This document shows positions 8,052-17,036 of a stretch of DNA of 64,000 nucleotides, one piece after another; within the stretch, counting starts at the first letter, position 1; each line of letters begins with the position of its first letter. The position numbers were made by a program, and so were the translations under genes. Source of the DNA: Arthrobacter sp. zg-Y1171 (GTDB lineage: Bacteria > Actinomycetota > Actinomycetes > Actinomycetales > Micrococcaceae); the NCBI RefSeq assembly GCF_025244845.1, contig NZ_CP104264.1, positions 2,170,001 through 2,234,000 on the forward strand. Direction: 5' to 3'. Under the pieces are notes generated by a model that was not told the DNA's origin, ran no database searches, and worked only from the letters and a program-made list of their open reading frames with translations.

Positions 8052-8654
8052 CTAACTCTCTTCTCTCTCGTCTGACTCTGTACTTGGTGCCGCAGTATCT
8101 TCTGCGGCCGTGCCGGTCAGCCCGGCGAGGGCTGCCCAGCGAGGATCCACTGCTTCATGGTGGTGACCCGGATCCTCCTCAAGGCGCGCTCCGCATTCGG
8201 AGCAAAGGCCTTCGCAGTCTTCCCGGCACACCGGCTGGAACGGCATGGTAAGAACCACTGCGTCCCGCAATACCGGCTCAAGATCGATGACATCTCGCTC
8301 GATCCGGTGTTGCTCTTCTTCATCTTCTTCTTCGAAGGACTCAGCGTCCTCGTAGTAGAAGAGTTCCTGCACATCGACTTCTTGGTCGTACGCGAGTGGC
8401 TTCAGGCAGCGGCCGCATTCGCCCTTTACGGGGGCGATTACTACGCCGGATACCAGAATCCCTTCGTGCACGGCCTCCAACCTCAGATCGAGCTCGAGGC
8501 CGGATCCTTCCGGAACGCCGATAAGCGCAACACCGAAGTCTTTCGGTGCCGGTACATGTTCATGCAAGGTCCGCATCGTTCCCGGGCTGCGCCCGAGGTC
8601 CCTGACGTTGATAGCCAGGGGAGTTTCCGGATTGGACCGCGAAAATTCGCTAAT
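8052..8654 (-). CDS. DUF177 (YceD family) protein, probable ATT start
   Basis: A DUF177/YceD family protein, the usual partner of rpmF and linked to 23S rRNA/large-subunit assembly in other organisms. Metal-site-like CGRC and [13 protein letters not shown] clusters and an acidic Glu-rich segment are visible. The first canonical start is ATG at 8576, but the frame is open up to 8684 and encodes the family's conserved N-terminal motif [14 protein letters not shown] before that ATG. No ATG, GTG or TTG exists in this extension. ATT at 8654 has AGGAG five bases upstream and falls about 26 bases after a predicted transcription start, so I annotate it as the start (200 residues). If wrong, the protein would begin at 8576 (174 residues) without its conserved N-terminus. 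Confidence 0.75.
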   Translation of the reverse strand: MSEFSRSNPETPLAINVRDLGRSPGTMRTLHEHVPAPKDFGVALIGVPEGSGLELDLRLEAVHEGILVSGVVIAPVKGECGRCLKPLAYDQEVDVQELFYYEDAESFEEEDEEEQHRIERDVIDLEPVLRDAVVLTMPFQPVCREDCEGLCSECGARLEEDPGHHHEAVDPRWAALAGLTGTAAEDTAAPSTESDEREES

Positions 8655-8686
8655 GAGAACTCCTGTAGAACATAGACCGACATATC

Positions 8687-8716
8687 ATCTTAGCCTGACT
8701 TGCCGGAATCTCTCAA
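8687..8716 (-). promoter_or_regulatory. Predicted promoter for DUF177-rpmF
   Basis: On the minus strand, TTGAGA (8716-8711), an 18-base spacer and TAAGAT (8692-8687) form a good housekeeping-type promoter. Transcription would start near 8680, just downstream of the out-of-frame ATG at 8683, leaving a leader of about 26 bases with AGGAG before the ATT at 8654. Confidence 0.65.
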
Positions 8717-8852
8717 ACTGCGGCTGCACCGCAGCCAAGGAACACGTGCGGGCACGTGCTCCATTACCCAGTTTACCCGCCACGGGGCATCCGGCTAATC
8801 GGCGTCCCCGGTACTTCCCCTCCGGTGCGTCCGGGGACGGATCCGACCCCGC

Positions 8853-9323
8853 CTAGCTTGCCGTCAGGCGCTTGAACACCGTTGGGGGAACATAGCCGGC
8901 GACGTCGCCGCCCAGGGCCGCCACTTCCTTGATCAGGGACGAGGACAGGTGGGTGTAGCTGCTTTCCGCGGCCAGGAAGACGGTTTCGACGCCGGTGAGC
9001 TGCCTGTTCATGACGGCCATGGGCAGTTCGTACTGGTAGTCCTGGACGGACCGCAGCCCCTTCACGATCGCGGAGGCTCCGTGTTCCCGGCAGAAGTCGG
9101 CCAGGAGCCCGTCCCCCATGGGGACCACGGAGACTCCGCTCAGAGCCTCAAAGGTTTCCGCTGCGAGTTCCAGGCGTTCCTCGGCACTGAAGCGGTACTT
9201 CTTCGCATAGTTGGTGGACACCGCCACGATGACTTCGTCGAAGAGGGTCGCCGCACGGGCAATCACCTCCACGTGGCCGTTGTGGATGGGATCAAAGGAA
9301 CCGGGGCATACAGCGCGTCGCAT
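8853..9323 (-). CDS. coaD: Phosphopantetheine adenylyltransferase
   Basis: A 156-residue enzyme making dephospho-CoA from ATP and 4'-phosphopantetheine, the penultimate step of coenzyme A synthesis. The nucleotidyltransferase motif GSFDPIHNGH is at residues 8-17, with KGLRSVQDYQYE for substrate binding and the C-terminal SSSLIKEVA matching the ISSTxVR-type motif. The length is normal (about 160). It stands alone between the DUF177 operon and a divergent aminotransferase gene. Confidence 0.97.
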   Translation of the reverse strand: MRRAVCPGSFDPIHNGHVEVIARAATLFDEVIVAVSTNYAKKYRFSAEERLELAAETFEALSGVSVVPMGDGLLADFCREHGASAIVKGLRSVQDYQYELPMAVMNRQLTGVETVFLAAESSYTHLSSSLIKEVAALGGDVAGYVPPTVFKRLTAS

Positions 9324-9363
9324 AGGTCGAATCTACCGGGTGCGGGCGGGTAATACTTGAGGA

Positions 9364-10617
9364 ATGAGTATCAGCACAGCCGCGTCCCTGCTCCGCGCCC
9401 GGTCCGGCACCGGTACGGCCGCCGCCCAACCCTGGCAGCGGACCGCCGCGGGGGCCAACCTGCTCGCGGCCGACGGCAACCTCGGGGTGACCATTTTCGA
9501 GGAAATCACTGCCCTTGCCGGACAGCACGGAGCCATCAACCTCGGCCAGGGCTTTCCCGATGAAGACGGCCCGGCCGTAATGCTCGCCGCCGCACGGGAA
9601 GCCATTGCCTCCGGCGCCAACCAGTACGCCCCGGGACAGGGCCTGCCCGTCCTGCGCAACGCCGTCGCAGCGCACCAGGAGCGGTTCTACGGGCTGCACG
9701 TGGACCCGGACACCGAGGTGATCGTCAGCACCGGCGCCACGGAAGCCATTGCGTCGTCCCTGCTGGCCCTGACGGGTCCCGGAGACGAGGTGCTGACCTT
9801 CGAACCGTTCTACGATTCCTACGGCGCGGTCATCGGGCTCAGCGGCGCCACGCACACCACCGTCGCCCTCGAGGCACCGCATTTCCTCCCCGCCGACGGC
9901 GCCCTCGAAGCGGCGTTCACCGACCGCACTCGGGTGGTGCTGGTCAATAACCCGCACAACCCCACGGGCGCTGTCCTTCCCCGCGAGGTCCTGCAACAGA
10001 TCGTGGACCTGGCAGCGAAGCACGACGCCGTGATCGTCACCGACGAGGTGTACGAACACCTGACCTTCGGGCCGGTGCACATTCCCGTTGCCACGCTGCC
10101 CGGTGCCGCGGAACGGACCCTGACCATTTCCTCGGCGGGCAAAACGTTTTCCGTGACCGGCTGGAAAATCGGCTGGCTTACGGGCCCGGCGCCGCTGGTG
10201 GCAGCGGTCCGCACCGTCAAAACCTTCCTGAGCTACACCTCCGGCACCCCCTTCCAGTCCGCGGTCGCCGTCGGCCTGGGACTGGAGGATTCCTACTTCA
10301 CCGGAGCCGCCGCGGCACTGCAGGCGAAGCGGGACCTGCTCGGTTCCGGACTGCGGGCGGCCGGGATGGAAGTCCTGCCGTCCGCCGGAACGTACTTCGT
10401 TACCGCCGACACGTCGCCCCTGGGGATTACCGACGCCACGGAACTGGCCCGGCGGCTGCCGGAACTGATCGGTGTGGCGGCCATTCCGGTGGCCGTGTTC
10501 TGCCATGCGGAAGGAGCGCAGCGCACCCGGTCCCTGCTGAGGTTCGCCTTCTGCAAGAAAACGGACGTCCTGGACCAGGCCTCCGAGCGCCTCGCCCGGC
10601 TGGGCGGGCTGCTGTGA
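9364..10617 (+). CDS. PLP-dependent class I/II aminotransferase
   Basis: A 417-residue fold-type I aminotransferase. Key features are NLGQGFPD at 59-66, the YAPGQGLPVLR substrate loop, NNPHNPTG at 195-202, DEVYEHL with the PLP-ring Asp, and the Schiff-base Lys260 in SSAGKTFSVTGWK. It is closest in pattern to the YbdL/DapC group (methionine, kynurenine or N-succinyldiaminopimelate aminotransferases), so the exact substrate is open. A GAGGA ribosome site precedes the ATG. The last bases overlap the next gene in a GTGA junction, so the two are translationally coupled. Confidence 0.92.
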   Translation: MSISTAASLLRARSGTGTAAAQPWQRTAAGANLLAADGNLGVTIFEEITALAGQHGAINLGQGFPDEDGPAVMLAAAREAIASGANQYAPGQGLPVLRNAVAAHQERFYGLHVDPDTEVIVSTGATEAIASSLLALTGPGDEVLTFEPFYDSYGAVIGLSGATHTTVALEAPHFLPADGALEAAFTDRTRVVLVNNPHNPTGAVLPREVLQQIVDLAAKHDAVIVTDEVYEHLTFGPVHIPVATLPGAAERTLTISSAGKTFSVTGWKIGWLTGPAPLVAAVRTVKTFLSYTSGTPFQSAVAVGLGLEDSYFTGAAAALQAKRDLLGSGLRAAGMEVLPSAGTYFVTADTSPLGITDATELARRLPELIGVAAIPVAVFCHAEGAQRTRSLLRFAFCKKTDVLDQASERLARLGGLL

Positions 10618-11420
10618 ACGCGTCCCGGCTGCTGCGGGGCATCGGCGCCCACGCCACCATCACCGAAGACGGCTTCACCCCCGGTGCCTTCATCCTGAGC
10701 ATCGGCGGCGCGGAGCAGTCCCACGTGGACCTGGCCCGCCCGCAGGAAATCTTCTACGAGTACCTGCGCCGGATAGGCAACGTCCTGGACCTGGCCGCAC
10801 CGGACGGGGAGCCGCTGCGTGCACTGCATCTGGGTGCCGGAGCGCTGACCCTCACCCGTTACCTCCAGGCCACCCGCCCCGGGTCCGAGCAGGCGGCGGT
10901 GGAGCTGGAACGCGAACTGCTGGACTTCGTGCTGGCGCACCTTCCGCTGCCGGAGGGCACCAAGCTGGAGACCGTTATCGGGGACGCACGGGAATCACTG
11001 GACCGCTTTGCCGGCCGGCGTTTCGATGCCATTGTCCTGGACATCTTCGCCGGCCCCGATGCACCCGCGCACCTGGCGACGTCGGACTTCTACGCCGAGC
11101 TGCTTGCGTTGCTCTCCCCCGCCGGGGTGCTGCTGGTCAACGTCGGGGACGATCCGCCGCTGGCCTTCGCCCGCCGGCAGGTCCGCGAGATGCAGGCCGC
11201 ACTGGTCACGGACGGCACGGAAACGGACTCTGAGCGCACGGACGGCGACGTGGCGGCGCTGGCGCAGCGGGACATGTTCACGGGGCGCTACCCCGGCAAC
11301 ATCGTGCTCGCGGCAACCCGGTTCCCCTGGCCCGCCGAGTGGACGCAGCAGCTCCTGGCTGCCGGTCCGCACCCGGCAGCGGTGCTTACGGGCGAGGACC
11401 TGGACCGCTTCGCGGGTTAG
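10614..11420 (+). CDS. Spermidine-synthase-like protein (SAM/dcSAM-binding fold)
   Basis: A 268-residue protein with the spermidine synthase / methyltransferase Rossmann fold. LRALHLGAGALTLTRYL is the glycine-rich nucleotide loop, AAVELERELLDFV provides the acidic residue after beta-2, and FDAIVLDIFAGPDAP is the beta-4 signature. True polyamine synthesis is uncertain: many actinobacteria carry such single-domain homologues without the rest of the pathway. GTG at 10614 overlaps the aminotransferase stop by four bases. The stop codons of this gene and of rsmD interlock on opposite strands (TTAG at 11417-11420). Confidence 0.82.
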   Translation: MNASRLLRGIGAHATITEDGFTPGAFILSIGGAEQSHVDLARPQEIFYEYLRRIGNVLDLAAPDGEPLRALHLGAGALTLTRYLQATRPGSEQAAVELERELLDFVLAHLPLPEGTKLETVIGDARESLDRFAGRRFDAIVLDIFAGPDAPAHLATSDFYAELLALLSPAGVLLVNVGDDPPLAFARRQVREMQAALVTDGTETDSERTDGDVAALAQRDMFTGRYPGNIVLAATRFPWPAEWTQQLLAAGPHPAAVLTGEDLDRFAG

Positions 11421-12025
11421 GCCTGCGCGGCCTCGGCGTCGTCGGACTCTGCGTCATCGTCGGCGGGTTCGGCGAACCACAGCGTGGTTTCACCGTATTT
11501 ACGCTCGCTGAAACGCTCCAGGCCCTCGGGCCAGACCGGCTCGGGGGAACGCGTGGAGCGCTCGAGCACCACAACCGCTCCGACTGCGAGGTGCCCGGCC
11601 AGCGGGGTAAGGACCGTAGCCAGCTCCGCTTCGGTGAACGCGTAAGGCGGATCGATGAACACCACGTCCCAGCGCACGTCCGCCGGGACCCGCAGCAGGA
11701 AGGTTTCGGCCTTGGCCCGGTGCACGTTGACGCAGGTCCGGCCCAGGATCTTGTTGACCAGTTCCGCGTTCTGCCGGCAGGTGGCCGCGGGCTTGTCGGC
11801 CAGTTCCACCAGGTCGACGGCGGCCGCGCCGCGGCTTGCGCTCTCCACCCCCAGGGCACCGGACCCGGCAAACAGATCCAGCACGCGGGCTTCCTGCAGG
11901 ATGCCGTAGGACTCGAGGCGGGAAAAGAGGGCTTCCTTCACCCGGTCCGTGGTGGGACGCGTTCCGTCACCCGGAACGCTGTACAAGGAGGATCCGCCGG
12001 CAGCCCCGGCAATAATGCGGCTCAT
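11417..12025 (-). CDS. rsmD: 16S rRNA (guanine(966)-N2)-methyltransferase
   Basis: A 202-residue SAM-dependent methyltransferase modifying G966 of 16S rRNA. It shows RPTTDRVKEALF near residue 23, the SAM-binding LDLFAGSG at 49-56 and the catalytic DPPY at 125-128. The C-terminus carries an acidic Asp/Glu/Ala tail not needed for the fold. Its position downstream of recG and DAK2 is the usual actinobacterial order; coaD, often adjacent, is here separated by two inserted plus-strand genes. Confidence 0.95.
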   Translation of the reverse strand: MSRIIAGAAGGSSLYSVPGDGTRPTTDRVKEALFSRLESYGILQEARVLDLFAGSGALGVESASRGAAAVDLVELADKPAATCRQNAELVNKILGRTCVNVHRAKAETFLLRVPADVRWDVVFIDPPYAFTEAELATVLTPLAGHLAVGAVVVLERSTRSPEPVWPEGLERFSERKYGETTLWFAEPADDDAESDDAEAAQA

Positions 12026-12073
12026 GCCTTCACTTTATCCGCTGCCGGAAGCCGAGAGGACGGAAGGCGGGCG

Positions 12074-14299
12074 TTAGCCGCGCTCCAGGAACGCCTCGGC
12101 TTCGGGGTTCAGGTAGGCCTCGATGGCTTCATCCAGGGCCGGGTAGTCGCGCAGGTCCGGATCCTCGGCCACCAGGGCCACGGCGTCGGCACGTGCCTTT
12201 TCAATGAGCTTTTCGTCCTGGACGGCGCGCAGCAGTTTCAGGGTGGAGCGGCCGCCGGACTGGCTGGCGCCGAGGATGTCGCCTTCGCGGCGCAGTTCCA
12301 GGTCCTTGCGGGACAGTTCGAAACCGTCGGTGGTGGCCGCCACGGCCTCCAGCCGCTCACGGCTCGGATGTCCCGGTTCCAGCTGCGTCACGAGCAGGCA
12401 GGTGCCGGGCAGCCCGCCGCGGCCCACCCGGCCGCGCAGCTGGTGCAGCTGGGAGATGCCGAACCGGTCCGCGTCCATGATCACCATCAGCGAGGCATTG
12501 GGCACATCCACCCCCACTTCGATGACGGTGGTGGAGACCAGCACGTCAATGCCGCCGCGGTTGAAGGCAGCCATGGTCTCGTGCTTGTCGTTCGGGTCCA
12601 GCCGTCCGTGCAGCGGCGCAATGACCTTCCCTGCGAGCGCCGGCACGGTGGTGAGGTATTCGGTCAACTCGGTGACGGAGGTCAGCTCCTGCCGCTGGGC
12701 ACGCTCCCGTCCGGCAGCTGCTTCCTTCTCGTCGAACAGGTCCAGCTCCGTACCGGGTTCCTCTTCTTTCGCTCCGATTTTGGGGCAGACCACGTACACC
12801 TGACGGCCGGCGTCGATCTCTTCCCGGGCGCGGGCCCAGATCCGCTGCTCCCACTGCGGCTTTTCGGCCAGCGGTGAGACGTAGGTGGAGATGGGGGCCC
12901 GCCCGGCCGGCAGCTCGGTGAGGGTGGAGACCTCGAGGTCACCGAAGACGGTCATCGCCACGGTACGGGGAATCGGGGTGGCCGTCATGACCAGCAGGTG
13001 CGGGGTGCTGTGCCCCTTGGTGCGCAGGACATCGCGCTGCTCGACGCCGAACCGGTGCTGTTCATCCACCACCACCAGGCCGAGGTCGGCAAAGGAGACG
13101 TTCTCGGACAGCAGTGCGTGCGTGCCGATGATGATTCCGGCGGCGCCGCCGGCAGCATCCAGCATGGCCGCCCGCCGCCCGGCGGTGCTCATCGACCCGG
13201 TGAGCAGCGCCACGCGGGTGCCCTCCGGATCGCCGTCGAGCTGGCCGCCGCGGCCCAGCGGTCCCAGCATGGCGCTGATGGATTCGTAGTGCTGCGATGC
13301 CAGAACTTCGGTGGGTGCCAGCAGCGCGGCCTGTCCCCCGGCGTCGATCACCTGCAGCATGGCGCGCAGCGCCACCAGGGTCTTGCCCGAGCCCACCTCG
13401 CCCTGCAGGAGGCGGTTCATGGGATGGTCCCCGCCCAGTTCGGCGGAAAGGTCGCGCCCGATTTCGGCCTGGCCGCGAGTCAGGGTGAAGGGTAGGGACG
13501 CGTCAAAGCGGTCCAGGAGGCCGCCGGGCACTGCTGGACGCGCGGTGGCTTCCTCTTCGGCGGTCAGGGCACGACGCCGGGCCAGTGCGGTCTGCAGGAC
13601 CAGGGCTTCCTGGTACCGGAACCGGTGCCGGGCGGCGTAGGCCTCCTCCATGGTGGCCGGCCGGTGGATCCGCTGGTAGGCCTCCGTGATGTCGGGTAAG
13701 TGTTCCCGACGGCGGATCGGCTCCGGGATCGGATCACGCAGCCGGGCTGCCTGAAGCACGTCCAGCAGCATCGACACGGACTTTTCAATGGTGGGACTGG
13801 CTAGTTTGGCGGAGGCCGGGTAGACGGGGATAGGCCGTTTGGCCTCCTCCTCATCCACGGCGTCATCATCCAGCAGCGCGTAACTGGGATTGGTCAGCTG
13901 CAGCTGGCCGCGGTAGGCACCGACCTTGCCGGAGAACATGGCCCGGGTGCCGACGGTGAGCTCCTTGTGGGCGTTGAACCCGTTGAAGAACGTCAGGTGC
14001 AGCTGGCCGAGGCTGCCGTCGGTGTCGTCGGTGACCACCACTTCAACGATTGATCCCTTGCGGGCCCGCATCTGCCGGCGGTTGTTGCTTTGCACCCGGG
14101 CTATCAGGGTGACGTCTTCGTCGAACGGTATTTCGGCGATGGGTGTGAGTTCGCCCCGCTCGAGGTACCGGCGCGGGAAATGGTGGAGCAGATCGCCGAC
14201 GGTCTTCAGGCCGAGCTGCTTCTCCATGGCGTTGGCCGTGGTCTTGCCGATCCGGCGGTCCAGCGGAAAGTCGAGTTCTCCGGGGAGCCTAGAGTCCAT
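12074..14299 (-). CDS. recG: ATP-dependent DNA helicase RecG
   Basis: A 741-residue branch-migrating helicase that regresses stalled forks and processes Holliday junctions. It has an N-terminal OB-type wedge region (PRRYLERGELTPI, then VVVTDDTDGSLGQLHLTFF), Walker A GEVGSGKT, the DEQH box VVDEQHRFG and the motif III MTATPIPRT. The C-terminal helicase half includes STTVIEVGVDVPNAS and the motif VI QLRGRVGRG. Its start overlaps the end of the DAK2 gene by 11 bases, so the pair is cotranscribed. Confidence 0.97.
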   Translation of the reverse strand: MDSRLPGELDFPLDRRIGKTTANAMEKQLGLKTVGDLLHHFPRRYLERGELTPIAEIPFDEDVTLIARVQSNNRRQMRARKGSIVEVVVTDDTDGSLGQLHLTFFNGFNAHKELTVGTRAMFSGKVGAYRGQLQLTNPSYALLDDDAVDEEEAKRPIPVYPASAKLASPTIEKSVSMLLDVLQAARLRDPIPEPIRRREHLPDITEAYQRIHRPATMEEAYAARHRFRYQEALVLQTALARRRALTAEEEATARPAVPGGLLDRFDASLPFTLTRGQAEIGRDLSAELGGDHPMNRLLQGEVGSGKTLVALRAMLQVIDAGGQAALLAPTEVLASQHYESISAMLGPLGRGGQLDGDPEGTRVALLTGSMSTAGRRAAMLDAAGGAAGIIIGTHALLSENVSFADLGLVVVDEQHRFGVEQRDVLRTKGHSTPHLLVMTATPIPRTVAMTVFGDLEVSTLTELPAGRAPISTYVSPLAEKPQWEQRIWARAREEIDAGRQVYVVCPKIGAKEEEPGTELDLFDEKEAAAGRERAQRQELTSVTELTEYLTTVPALAGKVIAPLHGRLDPNDKHETMAAFNRGGIDVLVSTTVIEVGVDVPNASLMVIMDADRFGISQLHQLRGRVGRGGLPGTCLLVTQLEPGHPSRERLEAVAATTDGFELSRKDLELRREGDILGASQSGGRSTLKLLRAVQDEKLIEKARADAVALVAEDPDLRDYPALDEAIEAYLNPEAEAFLERG

Positions 14300-15281
14300 G
14301 TGCCTCGGGGACTTCTTTGGTTTCGTGTCCGTCTGCGGACAGCTCGGTGATGGTCAGGTTCTCGGGATCGCCCAGGGTGCGCAGCAGATCGATGGCGGCA
14401 CCTGCGTCGGGCGTGTGGACGTGGATCCGCCAGCGGTAGCCGTCTCCCACCGGGCTGACGGCGCTCATGATGACGGAGTCCCCCAGCTCGTCCAGCTGGA
14501 GCCGCAGCGTGGCTGCATCCAACGGGCTGAGGGTGATGGTGCACATGACCTCCACGCCTTCCATGCGGGGCATGTGGGCGTGGATGTGCGGGTCCTGGAC
14601 GTCGTAGCCGTGCAGTCCGTCCAGCAGTTCTTCCTGCAGTTCCTCGCCCAGGGCTGCGGCTCGCAGGGCGTCCAGTACCAGCAGGAAACCGACGCCGCCG
14701 GCGTCCACCACATGGGCAGCGGCAAGCGCATCCAGCTGGCTTTCGGTGTGGATGACGGCCGTCAGGGCGGCGTCCATCACGGCGCGCAGCGTGACCGCTA
14801 GTCCCACGTTGCTGTCATCTCCGGTGACTGCTGCTTCGCTGTCGGAGGCGGCGTGGGCTGCCGCCTCGAGGACGGAGAGCATGGTGCCTGGCACCGGGTC
14901 GCTAAGCACCGACCAGGAGCGCAGCTGCGCGCGCTGCAGGGCGGATGCGAGCAACGGTGCGGAGAGCCGGGTTGCGCCGGCCAGGGGTTCCGCCATGGAG
15001 GTGAGGAAGACTGAAAACAGGGTTCCGGAGTTGCCGCGGGCTTCTTCCATCGCTGCACGGCCGGCTATTCCCAGCAGCTCGCCGATGTCGGCGGTGTCCT
15101 CTTCCGCAATAGCCCTCGAGGCGGAGCGGAGCGTCAGGTAGAGGTTGGTGCCGGTATCGCCGTCGGCCACGGGAAAGATATTGATGGCATTGAGGCGGTC
15201 GCTGTGGTTACCCAAGGAGACCTCTGCGTTGCTCAACCATCGCTTCAGCGCTTGCGCGTTGGCGGTGATTTTAGTCTGCAA
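14289..15281 (-). CDS. DAK2 domain protein (FakA N-terminal-like)
   Basis: A 330-residue protein with a DAK2 (dihydroxyacetone/fatty-acid kinase L) domain. The nucleotide/metal motif NIFPVADGDTGTN lies at residues 33-45 and the second loop reads ARGNSGTLFS. In Firmicutes, FakA has this domain followed by a FakB-interacting part and phosphorylates fatty acids. This protein is shorter and its C-terminal part is only loosely similar, so fatty-acid kinase activity is inference. It sits directly upstream of and overlaps recG, as in many actinobacteria. Confidence 0.85.
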   Translation of the reverse strand: MQTKITANAQALKRWLSNAEVSLGNHSDRLNAINIFPVADGDTGTNLYLTLRSASRAIAEEDTADIGELLGIAGRAAMEEARGNSGTLFSVFLTSMAEPLAGATRLSAPLLASALQRAQLRSWSVLSDPVPGTMLSVLEAAAHAASDSEAAVTGDDSNVGLAVTLRAVMDAALTAVIHTESQLDALAAAHVVDAGGVGFLLVLDALRAAALGEELQEELLDGLHGYDVQDPHIHAHMPRMEGVEVMCTITLSPLDAATLRLQLDELGDSVIMSAVSPVGDGYRWRIHVHTPDAGAAIDLLRTLGDPENLTITELSADGHETKEVPEAHGL

Positions 15282-15451
15282 GGTAATCCCGTTTCCTGCT
15301 TGTAGAGCTGTCTCTGGTCCTGCTGGTGCCGCTCATCGGGGCCCGTCCCATCCGGTCTTCGCCGTCATTGCCGCTAACCGTCTATGTCATTAGGAAGCCT
15401 ACCGCAGGGCACTGACAGTGGCCGATAACGATTTGCCGCCGGTTGGGCCGG

Positions 15452-16474
15452 TCAACCCTGCGGAACGGCGGACCGGAGGTAGCCGGCGAGGTCGTCAGCG
15501 TCCAGTGCAGCACCGATTTCGGCGATGGCTGCCTCGTCCGGCACCACAATCGACTGTCCGTCGGAGGACGTGCCTACCCCGGCGTTCGGCAGGGTGAACA
15601 TATGGACATCCCCGGACCGGACGTTGCGGAGGCTGACCGCCAACGCCCCTGCCGCCGCTGCGTCCAGGTCTTCATCAACGCTCAGGTACGGTGAAATTTC
15701 GCCCACGATGTTGCTGACCTTTACCGGGTCGGTCAGGGTTTCCGTGTTGAGGACACCGGAGATCACACCGCTCAGGAAAGCCTGCTGGTTCTTGACCCGC
15801 TGGTAGTCCCCGTCGGCAAAGGCGTACCGCTCGCGGACGTACTTGAGCGCGGACTCACCCTCAACGGTGATCGGCCCGGCGGCAAAGTACTCGCCGTGGC
15901 CGCCCTCGGACTGGAAGGCGATGTCGTTGTTGAGGGTAACCCCGCCCAGGGCGTCCGTCAGACCCTGGAAACCTTCAAAATCGATAATCGCCACGTGGTC
16001 GATGGGGACGTCGAACAGGGTCTGAACGGTGTCAACCGTCAGGGACACTCCGCCGAGAGCCATGGCAGCGTTGATCTTGTGTTCCCCGTGCCCGGGGATC
16101 TCCACCCAGGTGTCCCGCATGATCGACATAACGTAGACGCCGCTTCGATCCCCGGGGATATGGACCAGCATCATCGTGTCCGACCGTGCGTCGCCGGAAG
16201 CGGGATCGCGGGTATCGCTTCCCATCAGCAGGATGTTCTGTGAGTCTCCTGCGGCAGCGCCCTTCTCCGGACGTGTCTCTGGAAGCGCATTGGCAATGGT
16301 GTCCGTGGAACTGTCGAAGGTCCGCGCCAGATGCCACAGGTAGCCACCGGCCGCCAGCGCGGCAACCAACACGAGGGCAACAAAAACCAGCAGCACATTT
16401 CGCACACGGTGTGACTTCCTGCGCGTGGTGTCTGCGGGAACGTCAGTTTCAGGGGAAAAGGGGTACTCGCTCAA
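15452..16474 (-). CDS. LytR-CpsA-Psr (LCP) family cell-wall glycopolymer ligase
   Basis: A 340-residue LCP enzyme, which transfers polyisoprenyl-phosphate-linked polymers (teichoic acid or arabinogalactan-type) to peptidoglycan outside the cell. It has a short basic N-terminus, one membrane helix at about residues 26-48, and an extracellular LCP domain with LLMGSDTR, RSDTMMLVHI, MRDTWVEIPGHGEHKIN and RVKNQQAFL. I chose TTG at 16474 because GAGGAA lies 8 bases upstream and the cytoplasmic tail is then of normal size. A longer reading to ATG 16558 would run into the promoter of the divergent lipoprotein gene. Confidence 0.9.
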   Translation of the reverse strand: MSEYPFSPETDVPADTTRRKSHRVRNVLLVFVALVLVAALAAGGYLWHLARTFDSSTDTIANALPETRPEKGAAAGDSQNILLMGSDTRDPASGDARSDTMMLVHIPGDRSGVYVMSIMRDTWVEIPGHGEHKINAAMALGGVSLTVDTVQTLFDVPIDHVAIIDFEGFQGLTDALGGVTLNNDIAFQSEGGHGEYFAAGPITVEGESALKYVRERYAFADGDYQRVKNQQAFLSGVISGVLNTETLTDPVKVSNIVGEISPYLSVDEDLDAAAAGALAVSLRNVRSGDVHMFTLPNAGVGTSSDGQSIVVPDEAAIAEIGAALDADDLAGYLRSAVPQG

Positions 16475-16556
16475 GTGTTTTTCCTCAGGTCGGGGGCGGT
16501 ATGAGTCTATACATTCCGATTCCGGTCCGGGGCACCGCGGCGGATACGCTGGAATC

Positions 16557-17036
16557 ATGAAGTTCTATGCGTTACCAGCAGTCCTCATTCTCGCTGCAGC
16601 GGCGGCCACCGGCTGCAGTCCGGTAGCCAGCATCGAATCGGCCCCGGACGCTGCCAATCCGGACTGCGCCGCCGTCATGGTGGCTTTGCCGGACGAGATG
16701 GCCGGTTACGCGCTGCGGGACACGGACAGCCAGTCGACGGCGGCGTGGGGCAACCCGTCCCGGGCGATCCTGAAGTGCGGTGTCCCCGTGCCGGGCCCGA
16801 CCACCGATCCGTGCGCCTCAGTGAACGGCGTCGACTGGATCCTGCGTGAGGGCGAAGACACCTGGACCGCCACCACCTACGGCCGGGAACCGGCGGTGGA
16901 AGTGATCTTCAATCCGAACGAGGTGGCCTCGTCCACCCTTTTGGTCCAGCTGCAGAACGCAGTGTCCAAAATCGAGCCCACCAGCCAGTGCCTGAGCCCC
17001 GCGGACACGCTGGACCTGGAAGCCGGGCAGGGCTAG
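16557..17036 (+). CDS. DUF3515 family lipoprotein
   Basis: A 159-residue secreted lipoprotein. The N-terminus is a classic lipoprotein signal: MKFYALPAVLILAAAAATGC, with the lipidated Cys at residue 20. The rest matches DUF3515, an actinobacterial family of unknown function usually encoded beside ddl and thiL. Three Cys-containing segments (NPDCAAV, ILKCGVP, DPCASV) could form disulfides outside the cell. It is divergent from the LCP gene and its stop overlaps the convergent ddl stop by four bases. Confidence 0.82.
   Translation: MKFYALPAVLILAAAAATGCSPVASIESAPDAANPDCAAVMVALPDEMAGYALRDTDSQSTAAWGNPSRAILKCGVPVPGPTTDPCASVNGVDWILREGEDTWTATTYGREPAVEVIFNPNEVASSTLLVQLQNAVSKIEPTSQCLSPADTLDLEAGQG

Noticed and set aside
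8483..8683. Frame beginning [14 protein letters not shown] at 8683 as an alternative start for the DUF177 gene
   Set aside because: It is in another frame and leads to an unrelated 66-residue peptide, and the predicted transcript starts downstream of this ATG. A frameshift would be needed to use it.
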